DNA from: Dasypus novemcinctus
Taxonomy: Eukaryota > Chordata > Mammalia > Cingulata > Dasypodidae
Length of the DNA: 64,000 bases
Direction of reading: 5' to 3'
NCBI RefSeq assembly: GCF_030445035.2
Contig: NC_080680.1
Coordinates: 117,702,228-117,766,227 of the forward strand
Shown here: positions 50,481-63,065 of the stretch, one piece after another
Position numbering within the stretch: the stretch's first letter is position 1
Layout of the letters: every line of letters starts with the position of its first letter
Translations under genes and position numbers: made by a program
The notes under the pieces: model-generated
Seen by the model: the letters and a program-made list of their open reading frames with translations, nothing else
Databases searched by the model: none
Told to the model about the DNA's origin: nothing

Positions 50481-51826
50481 AGGCAAAGGAAAATGTTGGG
50501 AACCTGGTATTTCTGCTCTATTCTTCTTTAGATGGTGATGTTATGAGAATCTCAGAGACACTGGGATAAGTGGCTTAGAGAATATGATTTAGACAGCTCT
50601 TAATACGGTCACAATGAAAGATATACAGAATTTTTGAAATGTAAAATTGTGATAGCTGAAATATGTACCATACCCCCCATATTAGCCTTTATCTCCCCTC
50701 TTTCTTTCTCTATTTTTCTCTCTTTCTCTCTTTCACATACACAGTCCACAGATGGAACAACCTCCAGTTAGAAAGTATAAACACACAACTAAACTGAAGC
50801 ATTTATATAATAATGACTTATCTCCTCTCAAAATTGTTTTGCATATTATATGTTTTTATTTTGTTCTGACCATAGGTATTTACTAAGTGAATAACAATTA
50901 AATTTAATTGTAAAATTGTTTACATTAACTTTTACTTTACATTTTACTAATATGAAAACCTGTCTTTATTAATGTAGGCATTTTCCCTATTGTTTCTTTT
51001 TTGTCTTTTTAATTTCTTTTATTTAAAAAATTAAAGCTTGTAACATACCCACCACCACCATCATAAATAAAAATGAAGAAGAAAGAAAAAAAATTAAGTC
51101 AATATATTCCTTACCATGTGCTAGAATCTGAGGCAATTAAATAGACACAGATGTCTCCTATCCTAAGGCCCTTAGCAACTTAATGTACTTATGAAGACGA
51201 ATATGCATAAGGCTGAGTTTATTTTTACTATTTAGTGCCCAAAGAAAAACCTTATTGTTTCTTTGATCATTTCTTTCTGCTTATTTGATTGTTTCTTTCA
51301 TTTTCTCTTCATAGATTTCTTTTTTTCACAGATAATCTATTTTCCTTTTGTCATATATTTTTCTATTTTTAATCTTCTCTCTAATCATTTTTAACTCTAA
51401 TTTCTTTTCACTCAGAGTTCTGGGCAATTTTGTGTTCTACTTTTGCCAATCTTCTACTTATGCCTCTGTTGTGATTCTTAATTTTTCAATTAATATTTCC
51501 ATTTCTTTGTTCTTATTCTCATATCTTAATATTTTTGTTCATTATAGACTGCTGTAATTTCTTAAATTGAATTCTTCTTTATCAATTTGAATGCAAGATT
51601 ATCTCTGGTTTTCTGCAGTATCTCAAGCATTTTCATTTTCATTACTTTGGGCAAATATTTATCCTTCAGCTTGTTTCTCTTTGCACTCCCCTATCTCTTA
51701 ATATTTGGTGATTTTCCCTTTTTCTCTTTCTCAGACTTCGACAACTCAGACCTTGACAACTAAACCTATATAGGTTGAATAAAAATTTATGAGAGATGTT
51801 TTCCAAAAATTTAAGTCCAAATGAAA
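50481..51826. other. Unassigned sequence, T-rich
   Basis: About 1.35 kb. A TTTCTC run at 50698-50735. The strongly T-rich text at 51200-51760 looks like an antisense LINE but I could not identify it. A small 91-codon frame on the minus strand at 51666-51941 crosses into the MaLR element and is chance. Confidence 0.4.
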
Positions 51827-51831
51827 GCAGA

Positions 51832-52464
51832 TGTGGCAGTTTGAAATTATTTATCAATTCCAAAAACAGATATTGGATTGTGTCTGTAAACTGGTCTGTT
51901 CCTCTGGGCATATCAGATTGTATAAGAGTCAGAAGTTTCACTTTTACTTTATAAAATCAAAATTAGGACTTTTATTTGACCACATCATTAGAGTGACTTG
52001 GTTTGAGCCCCAAACCTCCCCACTCCCCTTTGTGGACTATATAAATGGATGCCCAATCAAATACAGGGAAGTAAATACATGGAGAGTTTAGTTTTGGATG
52101 CTGGAGCTCTGGGGAGAGGCCTAAGCCATTTACCTGATAGTTTACAGCTGAAAAGACCAAAGTCCTGAATAGCTGAGAAAGCTGAGAAAGAAATGAGCTC
52201 CAGAGAGAAACAAGCCTTACACTAACTTACAGCTGAGATAAGAAGCAGCTGGGACCACAGAGCCTTAGGAAAAAGAGGAAGGCCTACTTTTTGCAGAGAC
52301 CAGCAGCCATCTTGCTCCAATATGTAGCAACAGACTTTGGTGAGGCAAGTAACTTACTTTCTATGGCCTTGTGACTGTAAACTTCTACCCCAAATAAATA
52401 CCCTTTATAAAAGCCAACAGGTTTCTGGTACTTTGTATGAGCATCCCTTTGGCTGACTAATACA
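51832..52464 (+). repeat. 5' LTR of the MaLR element
   Basis: TATA-like TATATAAAT near 52038-52046 and AATAAA at 52393-52398. 633 bp. Collinear with 54129-54769. The minus-strand frame 51972-52160 and 52284-52508 frames are shadows. Confidence 0.92.
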
Positions 52465-52469
52465 GCACA

Positions 52470-52488
52470 TGGTACCGGAGAGTAGGGC
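52470..52488 (+). other. Primer-binding site region
   Basis: TGGTACCGG follows the 5' LTR after five bases. MaLR/ERVL elements begin their internal part with a similar TGGTACC or TGGTGTC sequence, complementary to the 3' end of a tRNA (Leu is usual in ERVL). Divergence prevents naming the tRNA. Confidence 0.6.
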
Positions 52489-53375
52489 CATGTTTTTGCA
52501 AACACCAAAGTGCTGGAACAGTTTTATAAATGGGTAAGGGGTATTTTTTTGGAGGAAATATGAGATGCTTGAAGGAAAAACCTAGATTATTTTGAAGAGA
52601 CTGTTGGTAGTAATATGGAGCCTAAAGTTATTTTTGATAGGCCTTAGAAGGAAATAATTGTGAGATGTTTGATAGAAAAGGCCTGGATTACTTTGAAGAG
52701 ACTGTTGGTAGGAATATGGATGCTAAAGAGACTTTTTATGAGGACTTAGAAATAAATGAAAGTATTACTGAAAAGTGGAGAAAAGGTGATCCGCATTATA
52801 AGTTGCAGAGAACTTAACAAGAATGACTCCTGATGTTATAGGGAAGGCATTTTTGAAAATGGCAAGCCTGGATATTTAGCTGAATAACATTCCAAGGTAA
52901 ACTTGGAGAACGTGGCTTGTCTTCTCCTTATAGCTTACGGCGCAATGCTAGATGAAAGAGATAACCTGAGAACTGAATTGTTGGGCACCAAGAAATCATA
53001 AACTGGTTTCAGAAATTCCAAGCCTCTGGAAATCAAGTCCCTAGATGTTAGTGAACCATTTGAGGAATTAACTAAACTTGGAACTTATAAGTGAAGATTG
53101 AAAATGCAGTTATCCAGGAAGGACTTGTGGAAAGTCTTATTGTCTGGTGGCTTGGATCCCTGCTTCCTGCATGCTAAACCAACAAGTTTTTTGAGAGTGC
53201 TGTATAAACAAAACCACTGTCAGCCTAGACCAAAACGGACATGTAGGGGAAAGATGGAAAGAAAAATAGCTTCAAGAGGAAAACCATGGAAGATGAGATC
53301 TGGAATTAAGACATCACCTTGGGCCAAAAGAGGACTCCCACACATGCATACAGATAGGGTGAGTTTGAACCAGCA

Positions 53376-53680
53376 GTTGAAGAGAGTGGATTTTCCTACC
53401 CACTGTTCAAGGAAAGTTTTGTTACCCCAAGGTACAAAGAGGGTGGGGCACATTCTGCAAGGGTTAGGGAGGGTAAGGCTGACACCCCATATATCTGAGA
53501 GGGGTGTGTCTGTCCCACATAGATTAAGGAAACCCAAGTAGCCAACTCATTGCTCTGGAAGGGTTGGGCCTGTATGCCAAAGGTTAGGGAGGATATTGCC
53601 TTCATCTCACTGTACTAGAGGGGTTAAGACTCTACCCCAGAGTTTGGAGAAGATGTGGCCATCTCCCAATATTATTGGAG
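53376..53680 (+). repeat. Degenerate 60-bp tandem repeat inside the MaLR element
   Basis: Unit starts are evident at 53495 (CTGAGAGGGG), 53555 (CTGGAAGGGT), 53615 (CTAGAGGGGT) and 53675 (TTGGAGGATA), exactly 60 bp apart, with earlier, more diverged units at about 53435 and 53376. A second shared word, GGTTAGGGAGG or similar, lies about 28 bases into several units. 60 bp equals 20 codons, so a frame could have run through it; a 147-codon frame (53098-53541) covers the first part. Confidence 0.8.
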
Positions 53681-54128
53681 GATAAGATCTGGAGCTCAGT
53701 CACCACCCAAATGTTTGGTGATGGAGGAACCAAGGAAATGGCCATTGGACAAGCCTGTGGAAAGGGTGGAGCCCTATGAGGCCCCAAGGAAAAGAAGCTA
53801 TCATCTTAAGAATGACTCTCAGACTTGAAATCTAATGAAATATGCTCTGCAGATTTACAGAACTGTAGGGGTCCATGACTCATGTTTCCCTCTCAATTTC
53901 TCCTTTTCATAATGCAAACATTGACCCTTTGTCTGTCTCTTTGTATATTAGAAGCAGATGAATAGTTTTTTAAGTTTCTAAGGTCTACAGCCATATATGG
54001 AACTTTGCTCCATGAGAAATTATATTTCTTTAAACTGATCATGATATGATTTTGTACTTAGCATTGTTACTAATTTAAGGTTGTTGTTTTTTTTGAATAT
54101 TGTATTTTTTGAAATTGAGAGGGTGGAG

Positions 54129-54769
54129 TGTGGCAGATTGGTATTGATCATCAATTCCAAAATTAGATATTGGATTGTGTTTATAAACTGATCTGTTCCT
54201 CTGGGCATATTAGATTGTTTTGGAGTCAAGAGATTCCACTTTTACTTTATTAAATCAAGATTAGGTCTTTTATGTGACCATGGCATTAGGGCAGCTCAGT
54301 TTGAGTCCCTTTTGCCCCTTGTGGGCTATATAAACAGATGCTCAGTCAAAGACAGGGAAGAAAATACTTGGAGAAGGAGAACACAGAGAGTTTAGTTTTG
54401 GATGCTGGAGGCCTGGAGAGAGAACCAAGCAAATTGCCTGATCATTTGCAGCTGAAGAGATGAGAGCCCTGAACAGCTGAGAAAGCCCAGAAAGAAATGA
54501 GCCATGGGAAAAGAGACAAGTCTTACATTAACCTACAGCTGAGATCAGAAGAAGCTGGAATCACAGAGCCTTAGGAGGAAGAGGAAGGTTGAATGCTTGC
54601 AGAGACTGGCAGCCATCTTGAGCCAATATGTGGCAACAGACTTTGGTGAGGAAGTAACTTACTCTTTATGGTCTTGTGATTATAAGTTTCTACCCCAAAT
54701 AAATACCCTTTACAAAAGCTAATAGACATCTGGTACTTTGCATCAACATCCTTTTGACTGACTAATACA
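54129..54769 (+). repeat. 3' LTR of the MaLR element
   Basis: 641 bp, collinear with the 5' LTR; TATA-like CTATATAAAC near 54323 and AATAAA near 54700. Differs from the 5' LTR by scattered substitutions and small indels, among them about 25 bases near 54375-54395 that the 5' LTR lacks. Confidence 0.92.
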
Positions 54770-54774
54770 GCAGA

Positions 54775-57700
54775 GAAAATATAATTTGTTTTATTGTGCA
54801 ATATCAGAGGTCCAGTCATCTATGGAGAATGATTTTTGTATGGGGAGCAGATGGGGGCACAGGATGCTCCCTATGAAGGAAGATTTATATTTCATATAGA
54901 ACAATCATTCCGATGATAATACGGATTTTTCTTTGCTTTGTATCTGCTGTTTGGAAATGTGTTTTGAAGTTGCTATCTGATTTTAGAAATTTCAGCATCA
55001 TTTGTCAGAGCAAAGAAAAATATGCTCAAAAACCTAAAGAAATAATGTTATGGGAGATTTCAATGGATACACTGAATAGAATAGTATGCAGCCATTAAAA
55101 TAATGATTTCAACACTAATTAATTCTGTGTATATTTGTTTATGGTTTGTTATTTAATAAAAGCAATATAAACTCTATTCAGTGATACCTATATATATATA
55201 TACACATAGATTTGAAGATTCAGATATTTGAAAACTCATGTTTTCTCTCATTAATATATAGAAAGTACAATGTTTTGACTTGAACATAGTAAATTCTTAT
55301 TCATTTTATACTAGTGCAGGTTGTGCCACAAAGCAGGGTCCCATCCAAGCTGGTCACATGAAGGTTGAAATGCAGCTGAAGCTTCACTCACCAAATCAGA
55401 TACCCTGGTGGCTTGCACATTACTATATTTTTAGGATTTATCTATCAAGAGCAATACTCTTTTATTATCATCTGCTCAGAGTTGGGTTGTTTTAAAATTT
55501 TGTTGACATGGAAGAGGCACTCTTTTCTAACTCATGTAAAGGTCCCTCATATTCTGGGGTTGACCTCTGCTAATAATCACTGTAAATTTTAATTAAATTA
55601 TGAGTGCTTCTAATCATATCATAAAGCAAATATTGTGTATCATTTTATTCCATACCTTAATTAAACTTAGCAAATGCTAGGATTATTAGAAGTTGATGAA
55701 GTTATAGAATGCTGTCTTGTAAATAAGTGTTTTTCTAGGGATGATTAAAGAGCACTTTAATGTTTGGATTTATGGAGCATGTGCCATATTATACATCCAT
55801 AAGACCGTCATACTGGAAAGGTTACATTTAATTTGCACTTAGAAAATGTATTGTTAGCTTTTTGGCATTTTATGTTACCAAGTTAAAAATATGAACAAAA
55901 TATAATGCAAAAATTAATGTAAGAAATCTGATATTTTATTTTAATGATCATGTATTAAATACAAATCCTATAACCATCCAATCAAGCAGTGAAGCAATAA
56001 GCAGAAAATGGGTAACTGACAGAACATGTTTATCAGGAGATAATGCTAAATGCCTATAGTAAATTGTGAGGAAATATATATGTGGAACTAAAAGTTCCAT
56101 GTTTTGTGCAAAATAATGTGTACTTTAACTCATGCCAGTACGAAGAAAACAAACATTCATCTACATATGTTTCTTGAAAAGAAAGAAATTAATGATTAAA
56201 GGAAAGAAGGAAGGGAAGGAGGGAGGGACCAAGAATAATTCCAGGCATTCAAATTAGGATCTCAATAATTAGCAAAAATTGGTAAAATACCTTTGCCATG
56301 AGTAATAAAACTATGTTGTTTATGCTAAAATAATTATTGAAATAAAAAGGCATGCTGCAAAAATTTTAATAAAGTCATTTAAAAATCCCAGATTTTATTT
56401 AGCAAGTAATGAGATGGGGCAAATGGGAGGAGGAAGATAAAGTTCTCCAATTTTAAATTTATATTGCGTATCAGATAGATGTGATTTTAACATTGACTCT
56501 GAGAAATACATGATCAAAAGAAACTTGATGCATACAGGAAAAAAGACAAATAAATTTAAAAAATCTGGTTAGATTAAGTGTAAATGATAGAACAGAATAA
56601 TTTAATTAAAGCCAAGAATAATAGTAAGAACAAAGGAGAAAACTCTCCTATTACCAGGCAAAAACAACTCACATGGGTCTAAAAATTTCAAATTTTTATA
56701 GAAAATAAAATGTGTAAATTGAATGAGATATTATATTAATAAATCAAATGAGATATGTAAATATATAATAGGCGGATAAAATATCTTAAACTAATTTAGA
56801 AAATACTAAGGAAAATTCAGAAATGTAGCACAGTAAGATATTAAGTGATGGCTTAGATAATTATTTTGTTTACTTATTTTAGTTTTGTTTCTGTTTTTTT
56901 ATAATATTCATGTTATTTTCAATATGAAAAGTGATTTAAAAGTAATATTCATTACTTTGTTAATAATATAGACTATTTTGACAACGACAACACAGAGGAA
57001 ACACTTCAGAGGCAAATTATTCTGTATCTGAGAGTTCTGAAGTGTTTACTTCTTTTTATAATAGTTTTCATTCATTTACTTGTCAAAAATCAGTTGGAGC
57101 CATGTTCTGAAAGGAGCATGATCCTGCACGGAGCCATTCTTTTAGAGATAGCTATTAAATACTTAAAAGCATATGAAACCTGTCATTGCAGTGGTAGAAT
57201 TCTCACAGCAAGATTAATCTAAGGTAAGAGAACTATATGCCTCAATTTAGTTCTTCAATAATGAAAAATTTGATTTGTATTTTAATCAGAAAAATCAGCC
57301 TGCTAGTTAAATTAGCACTACAGGAGTTAATTGCCTACTTTGTTGTTTGGTAATGCTGCAAATGCTTTCTTTTCAAAGCTAACTTTTCTGAATTTCTGAA
57401 ACTCATTATTTTATGTACTATGTATTTCAACCAGCTTGGAGGATGCTCAAGTTACAGCTATCAAGAATAGACTTTCATGTTGCTTGGCCCCAAGTGATCT
57501 GAGGACACACAAATAGATGCTGTATTTTAGGAAATTCAGTTAACTTCATTTTGTTCCTAATAATTATTGATAGAAGGCATTTTCAAGTTCAATCTTGACT
57601 CATTGATTCTTATACAGAGATTTTATAAGCCCAGTCATACCTCTCCAGTACTCTATCATTCTATCTCCACCAAATGCAAATTATAAAAATTGATTGTTGG

Positions 57701-59935
57701 GGAAGGGGAGGCTGTACTGGAAAGAATGTTATTAGTAAAGGCAAAATATATTGACTGAACACAATCTCTCAAGTCTCCTGGAAAATCCAGGCATTTTGTC
57801 ATCTTTGTCATCCATTTGCAGTGATTAAATTGTAAGCTTTATTGTATATCTTGGAGTTTGCGATCTTTCTCCTGGACCAGGATTAGCTCAGGAAGCAAAT
57901 ACAAGGGTTGCATATGTTAAATGTGCAACCTATGGAAATAAAGAAATTAGAGGCTCTTTCTAGGTTATTCAGTTATCTTGGTAAGGAAATGCAAGGGAAG
58001 ACTCAACATTACCTAATGTTGTATTTTGGATGACTCATGATCCTTATTATTTAATTTGGAAACATTATTTCCTTAGAGCCATTAAACCTATCTTAAAATG
58101 TGATCTCTTATACTGCACTCTTCTCATAAAACCCCAACCTACACTAAATCTACCATTACCCTATTTAATGCAGAACACTTATGACCTTAGGGGCCAAAAA
58201 AAGAATAGGTAAATCTTGAGGGTTAGTGGTAGTTATTTTCTATTTGCTCTCTTTCCCAACAATGTAGTACTCACCTTTCTGCTTGGAGTATTGTGAAAAG
58301 GAGACTGGCTCCCATGGAATATTACTGCATTCTGGCTTTCTTTGGCTATCAGCTTCAGTTTGGGTTCAATCAATGGGAATTACAAGCAACAGATCACAGG
58401 GTGGAAGAAGTGAAAACTCAAGATATTTTTTACATGCCCCTATCCTGTTCTGACACCCATTTTTTAAATAAATTCTATGTTCCCAGGGATACAACAACTG
58501 CCAGAAGTTCTCTCTGTCAAAGTTTCATGATTTCTTAGCTTTAGTAACCCTTTTTCTTCTTTTATTTGTTCAACCCTAGATGTGGTAACAGCTTTCCCCT
58601 TTCCTGCAAGTCTTTGCATCTATCCTGATAGATTCCATTCACTATTCCATTCACTATTGAATTAAGTTTCCCTGTTAGTATTTTTAATTGATTTATTGGT
58701 TTGCACATATTTATTGAACAAAGTAATATGTTGTCTTGATTTTTCAGTTTTGTGTTATTATGAACTTTCCTACTTTTCTATGCTTTTCATGGACACTTTA
58801 GGGGCACTTTGGTTGAGATTGTTTTAGGAGATTTGGGCAGGTGCCAATTTAAATTGTATATATTTAATTTATTTTTGTACTATGATAAAAAATTTTTCAC
58901 AAGACTTAAGATCAATGTTTGAGACATAATTATGTGAAGAACTGGTAATAAGATTTAATTATAGGGTACCCACAACCATTCTTCTTACTGAAAAATTCCC
59001 CAAGTGTTTCAAGTAACTTCCCACTCAGATTAACAAAGTAAAACCTAATTTAGAATTTTCCAAATTGAAGACTTTAGTCCTCAAGATAACTTCTTCAAAT
59101 AGATTAAAAATTCAGGAATTAAAACTTTCCCTGTTATCAACTGGAATCCTGCAATTCCTTTCTAACATTTCAGTATTATATCTTGTCTTACCAGGAAAAT
59201 CAATATCATAAATTAGAACATGAAGTCTTTTGGTTGGATGAAGACGTTAGAAAGAGGATGCTTTCAAATATAGAGAAGCAGCTGAAAACTTTCAGAGAAT
59301 GATGGCTTCTTTCAATTTGAGGCTTTCCAATAAGCAATTTGTTAGCTTTTCATAAGGGCAGAGAATATATGAGACAGAAAAGATGAGGTAAATGTCGTAT
59401 CCTATCTGAAAGCTTTCTTTTTTCTGGGGCATTGTACTGTCATTATATTTTTTGTACTATACTATCGTATGTTCTGGTGTTCATCTCCTAGAGTCTTATA
59501 GTTGATACCAATACTGGTCAAGAGCCAAGAGGAAAAGAATCACTTGTTGCTATGGAAATGAGTATGTGAGAGTGGTAAAGGCAGTGCTATCTTGTACATG
59601 AAAGCTTTGTCCCCAAATAAAACTGTTTAAATTTTTTTGTGTGGTGAGAACTGAATACATTTATTATACTTGTTTATGTTTATACATATTTATATTTATA
59701 TGCACATCCATACTTATTTATAATAAGGATTATATTTTGCACACACTTTCCTTGTGCTTTATTCACCTATTTATGCATTTGGTGATTTATTGAAGCTATT
59801 TAATATTTGAATATATAGAAATTTTGAGGATGTAAGAAAAAAATCACCACCAATTCCACCATCCATTAAATAATGACTAACATTTTAGTATATGTAGTTT
59901 TATTCTTCCTTCTATTTAAAAGAAAACTTTATATA
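54775..59935. other. Unassigned AT-rich sequence
   Basis: About 5.2 kb without a recognised gene. Around 55065-55110 a short passage ('AGAATAGTATGCAGCCATTAAAA') is an L1 ORF2 C-terminal relic. A TA run lies at 55188-55203 and a GGAA-rich purine stretch at 56195-56230. Frames of 60-81 codons (55280-55495, 58030-58212, 58293-58538) have no supporting features. Nothing else seen. Confidence 0.45.
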
Positions 59936-60480
59936 CTGTTTATTTATTTAACCTATTATTTTGAAATAATTTTAGACTTATGAAAGACTTTCAAAGATAG
60001 TTCAAAGTTTTCCTGTATACGCTTCACCCAGATTCCTCTCTTGTGAACATTTTTAATCATGGTTCAATGATCAAAACTATGAATTAATATTGGTAGAATG
60101 CTTTTGTTTTTCTGCTAATGTCCTTTTCCTGTTCCAGTAGTCTAAGGATTCATTGTATTTAGTTGTTATTTCTCTTAAATTTCCTTAAGAGTATAAATTC
60201 CTCAGTCTTTTTCTTTGTCTTCATTACCTTGTCACATTTTTTCTAGGAGGTGCCAGGGATCAAACCCAGGACCTCATACAAGGGGAGCAGGTGCTCAACC
60301 ACTGAGCTACATCCACTTCCCTCCTTGTTACTTTTGAAGAGTATTGATCAGGTATTTCAATGAATGCCCTTTAATTTGGGCTTATCTGATGTGTTCTCAT
60401 AAATGAATTGAGATTATGAATAACTGGGAAGAATATCACAGAATATATTTCCACACAATTGAAATCATTCCTTTTAAACA
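59936..60480 (-). mobile_element. Old L1M-type 3' fragment (antisense), split by a SINE
   Basis: Landmarks on the plus strand: 'TTTTGAAATAATTTTAGACTTATG' region (59959), 'CTGTATACGCTTCACCCAGATTCC' region (60014), 'AATGTCCTTTTCCTGTTCCAG' region (60117), and, after the SINE, 'TTTGAAGAGTATTGATCAGGTA' (60334) and 'GGGCTTATCTGATGTGTTCTCAT' (60378). These follow the order of a common old mammalian L1 3' end. The SINE at 60236-60322 interrupts it. Confidence 0.65.
60236..60322 (-). mobile_element. tRNA-derived SINE (DAS-like), antisense
   Basis: The complement begins GGGAAGTGGATGTAGCTCAG, continues with GGTTGAGCACCTGC and a B-box GGTTTGATCCC (broken here), ends CACCTCCTAG and a short A-run. A 9-bp near-duplication (CCTTGTCAC at 60227-60235, CCTTGTTAC at 60323-60331) flanks it. 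It closely parallels the SINE at 4319, but is better preserved. It inserted into the L1M fragment. Confidence 0.88.
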
Positions 60481-60601
60481 ATTCTGAAACATTATTTACT
60501 CAAGATATTAGGTCCTAAGTTTTTTTCTCATATTAATAACATGCTTCATGGGTATTACTTTCTCATGTAAAGTAATCAGAGATGGGTAATAAATTGTTTA
60601 T

Positions 60602-60639
60602 GTATATATACTTTATATATATATATATATATATATATT
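60602..60639. repeat. TA microsatellite
   Basis: A TATA run of about 26 bases at 60614-60639 after a shorter one at 60602-60610. Visible directly. Confidence 0.95.
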
Positions 60640-63065
60640 GCAAGGACAATCAATAATATGATGATGTGATTCAGAAAATATAAAATGCAGTTACAGAACA
60701 AGGATGTCTAACATTATTAAGAAAAATTAATTGTGTACGCTGAATTTGAGAGGGGTTTTGCAAGGTAGGGAATATATTGCTACCTAGGAAGTTTGAAACT
60801 TTATATATCAGGCATGAGTTAGAACTATATTGGAACAAGAGACATATATATAGGATGATGTGAAGATGCTGTGAGATCACCCATCAGATTTTCAAATCCT
60901 TTTGTAAATATCCTAATATATTCTAAAGACAAAACTGTGAAGTAGCTGTCATAATATTATTTTCATTATTGAATTGAGATCCAAGGACATCAAATTATTT
61001 TTATTAGCTCACCATTTGTAAATAGTCCATAAAGAGTCAAATCCTGATGCTTTGGATATCTAATTTTATTTTCCTTCCGTTACATTATTTTGGTTCTCTA
61101 GCATTAATTCGGTATGTAATGACTTGGTGATGTAATAAATAATTAGTCCATCTAAACTATGTGTTCTCCCTTTTACATTCTTATTTAACTTCATCTCTTG
61201 GACAACTTGGGCACACTTAAAGAATTGTTCATTTTTTCAAAAGTCATACTTTTAAGCCTTTGAAGTTCTAAGGATATTTTCTTTCTGTTGCCTTTATATG
61301 TAAGAGGTCACTTGAATCAGTAAACATTTTGGAGTTAATTCTTTTTCATTAAAATGCTACAGAAATTGCTCTTCTGAAATTCAGTATTACTGAGAAGCCT
61401 GATATAAACCTGATGTTAATTATTTTTAGAAATTCCAGAAAAATGATAAAACATAAAGCAACAGTTTTAATATTTAGATTTTTTTAACAGGCAGTAACAG
61501 TCATGTTCATAAATCTCTCTCTGTATCTATCCATCCCCACACATATACAAATCTAAAAATAAATGTTTGTTTGCTTATTTAGAATTTTCTCTCATGCACG
61601 TTGTTCATTTTCCTCGATAATCTTTATTTTCTTGTTTATCCTTCTAGCATTTCTTTATATGCATATGTGTGTATATATGTGTATATATATAAATATATAT
61701 ACACACACACTACCTTTGCAAATACATATTTATTATTATGAAATCCCCTTTTTATACAAATAGAGCCTAGAGCCTAGCTGATACACTCTTCTATATCTAG
61801 GTTTTTTCATGTAAAATAAATATTGGAGATATTCCTAAAAAGTTTCCCCATTATTTTTGAAGCCCCATATTATTCTTTTATATTGCCTGGAGTGTTCTAT
61901 GTGTATTAAGGCACAGAAAAATATTTTGTAATTATATACATTAGGATAAGGGATCAAATGATCACAAACACTTTTTGTTCACCCAATATGTCCAGAGGAA
62001 ATGAAAATTCATGTGTGGGACTTAGGACAATTCTTATTTATGCTGGAATATCCTGCCTTTGGCATCTATATGAGATCCCTGGCCTGTGACCACAAAGTAT
62101 CATTTGTACTCAAACTATTTAGGGGACAGAAAACATGTCTCCTAAAGATTTTCAAAACAATTCTAATAGATGTCCCACCTGACCCATGCTCTACTATCCA
62201 ATAGCTAATATTGAAATTTCTCTTTCATGAACATTTGGTAATTAATAAAGAAACATGATGCCCTAAAACTCTTGTCTGGATAGTTACAATGAACAGTTTT
62301 GGTCTGTCTCTAATTGCTTTTTGATTATTAGACTTGTCCAACAGTGGGATGACCTTTTGCTGAGTCATGATCAGTGAAGGGATTGATAGAGAGGAAGGCT
62401 GAGAGTTAACTAAGTTTCTTCAAGACATTGTTTCTACAATTAGAGGAATGTTGAATTTGAAGCTGGCCACAAAATGTGCTGTGCAAATTACATTCGGAGG
62501 TTGATTTAGGTGAGTAAGAGATTATACAAGAGAACCTTTTGACACTCATATGTTACAATTCTGTAATATGAGGTGTTCCTTAAAAACCCTGCAAGAACCT
62601 TACATGACTGAAGTAAACAAATGTCCATTACAACATACCTTCCATGCTGCTATTTCAAACAATCTTTGTTTTCATACATCCATACAACATTTTGGAGACA
62701 AAAAGATTTGTAGAATTGGGGCTGTCACTCTTTCACTTGCATTTCATAGCTGATTTTAAGAAATGAAAGGGCATATTATAATAACTTTGCTTGTGTTGAT
62801 TGATGCAGATTATAGTTTCCATAACCAAGCATAGCCCAATTAAAGTCAAACAAATTCAACTTGGAAATGTGACACTGAATCAAACATCAGACATTTTAAT
62901 TCATGTTTTAGTGTTTCAGACAGTTGTGTAAAAACATAAGTCATTGTAAGCTTTCACCATGCTCAGTAATATAAGCTCATGTCTTCTGTTTGCCTCCAGA
63001 AATGGCATTCATTATGCCTGTTTCTCTCATTACAATTCTGAAAAATTAATGACCCCAGGAAAAAA
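60640..63065. other. Unassigned AT-rich sequence
   Basis: About 2.4 kb. Contains a mixed TG/TA/CA run at 61665-61712. No gene or repeat family recognised; frames of 66-69 codons are unsupported. Confidence 0.4.

Larger units (their letters stand above)
51832..54769 (+). mobile_element. Complete MaLR-type LTR retrotransposon with 5-bp target duplication
   Basis: Two LTRs in the same orientation (51832-52464 and 54129-54769) enclose about 1.66 kb. Each starts TGTGGCAG and ends CTAATACA. The 5-mer GCAGA flanks the whole (51827-51831 and 54770-54774), as expected for ERVL/MaLR. After the 5' LTR comes a TGGTACC-type primer-binding region (about 52470), after which MaLR internal regions also usually begin. 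Before the 3' LTR is a purine-rich tract (AGAGGGTGGAG). There is no gag, pro, pol or env similarity, so it was mobilised by another element's enzymes. By eye the LTRs differ at roughly one base in eight, so it is not young. The same LTR occurs alone at 12.4 and 14.4 kb. Confidence 0.93.

Noticed and set aside
53098..53541. A 147-codon open frame
   Set aside because: It lies within the non-coding interior of the MaLR element and is partly made of its 60-bp repeat; no family resemblance.
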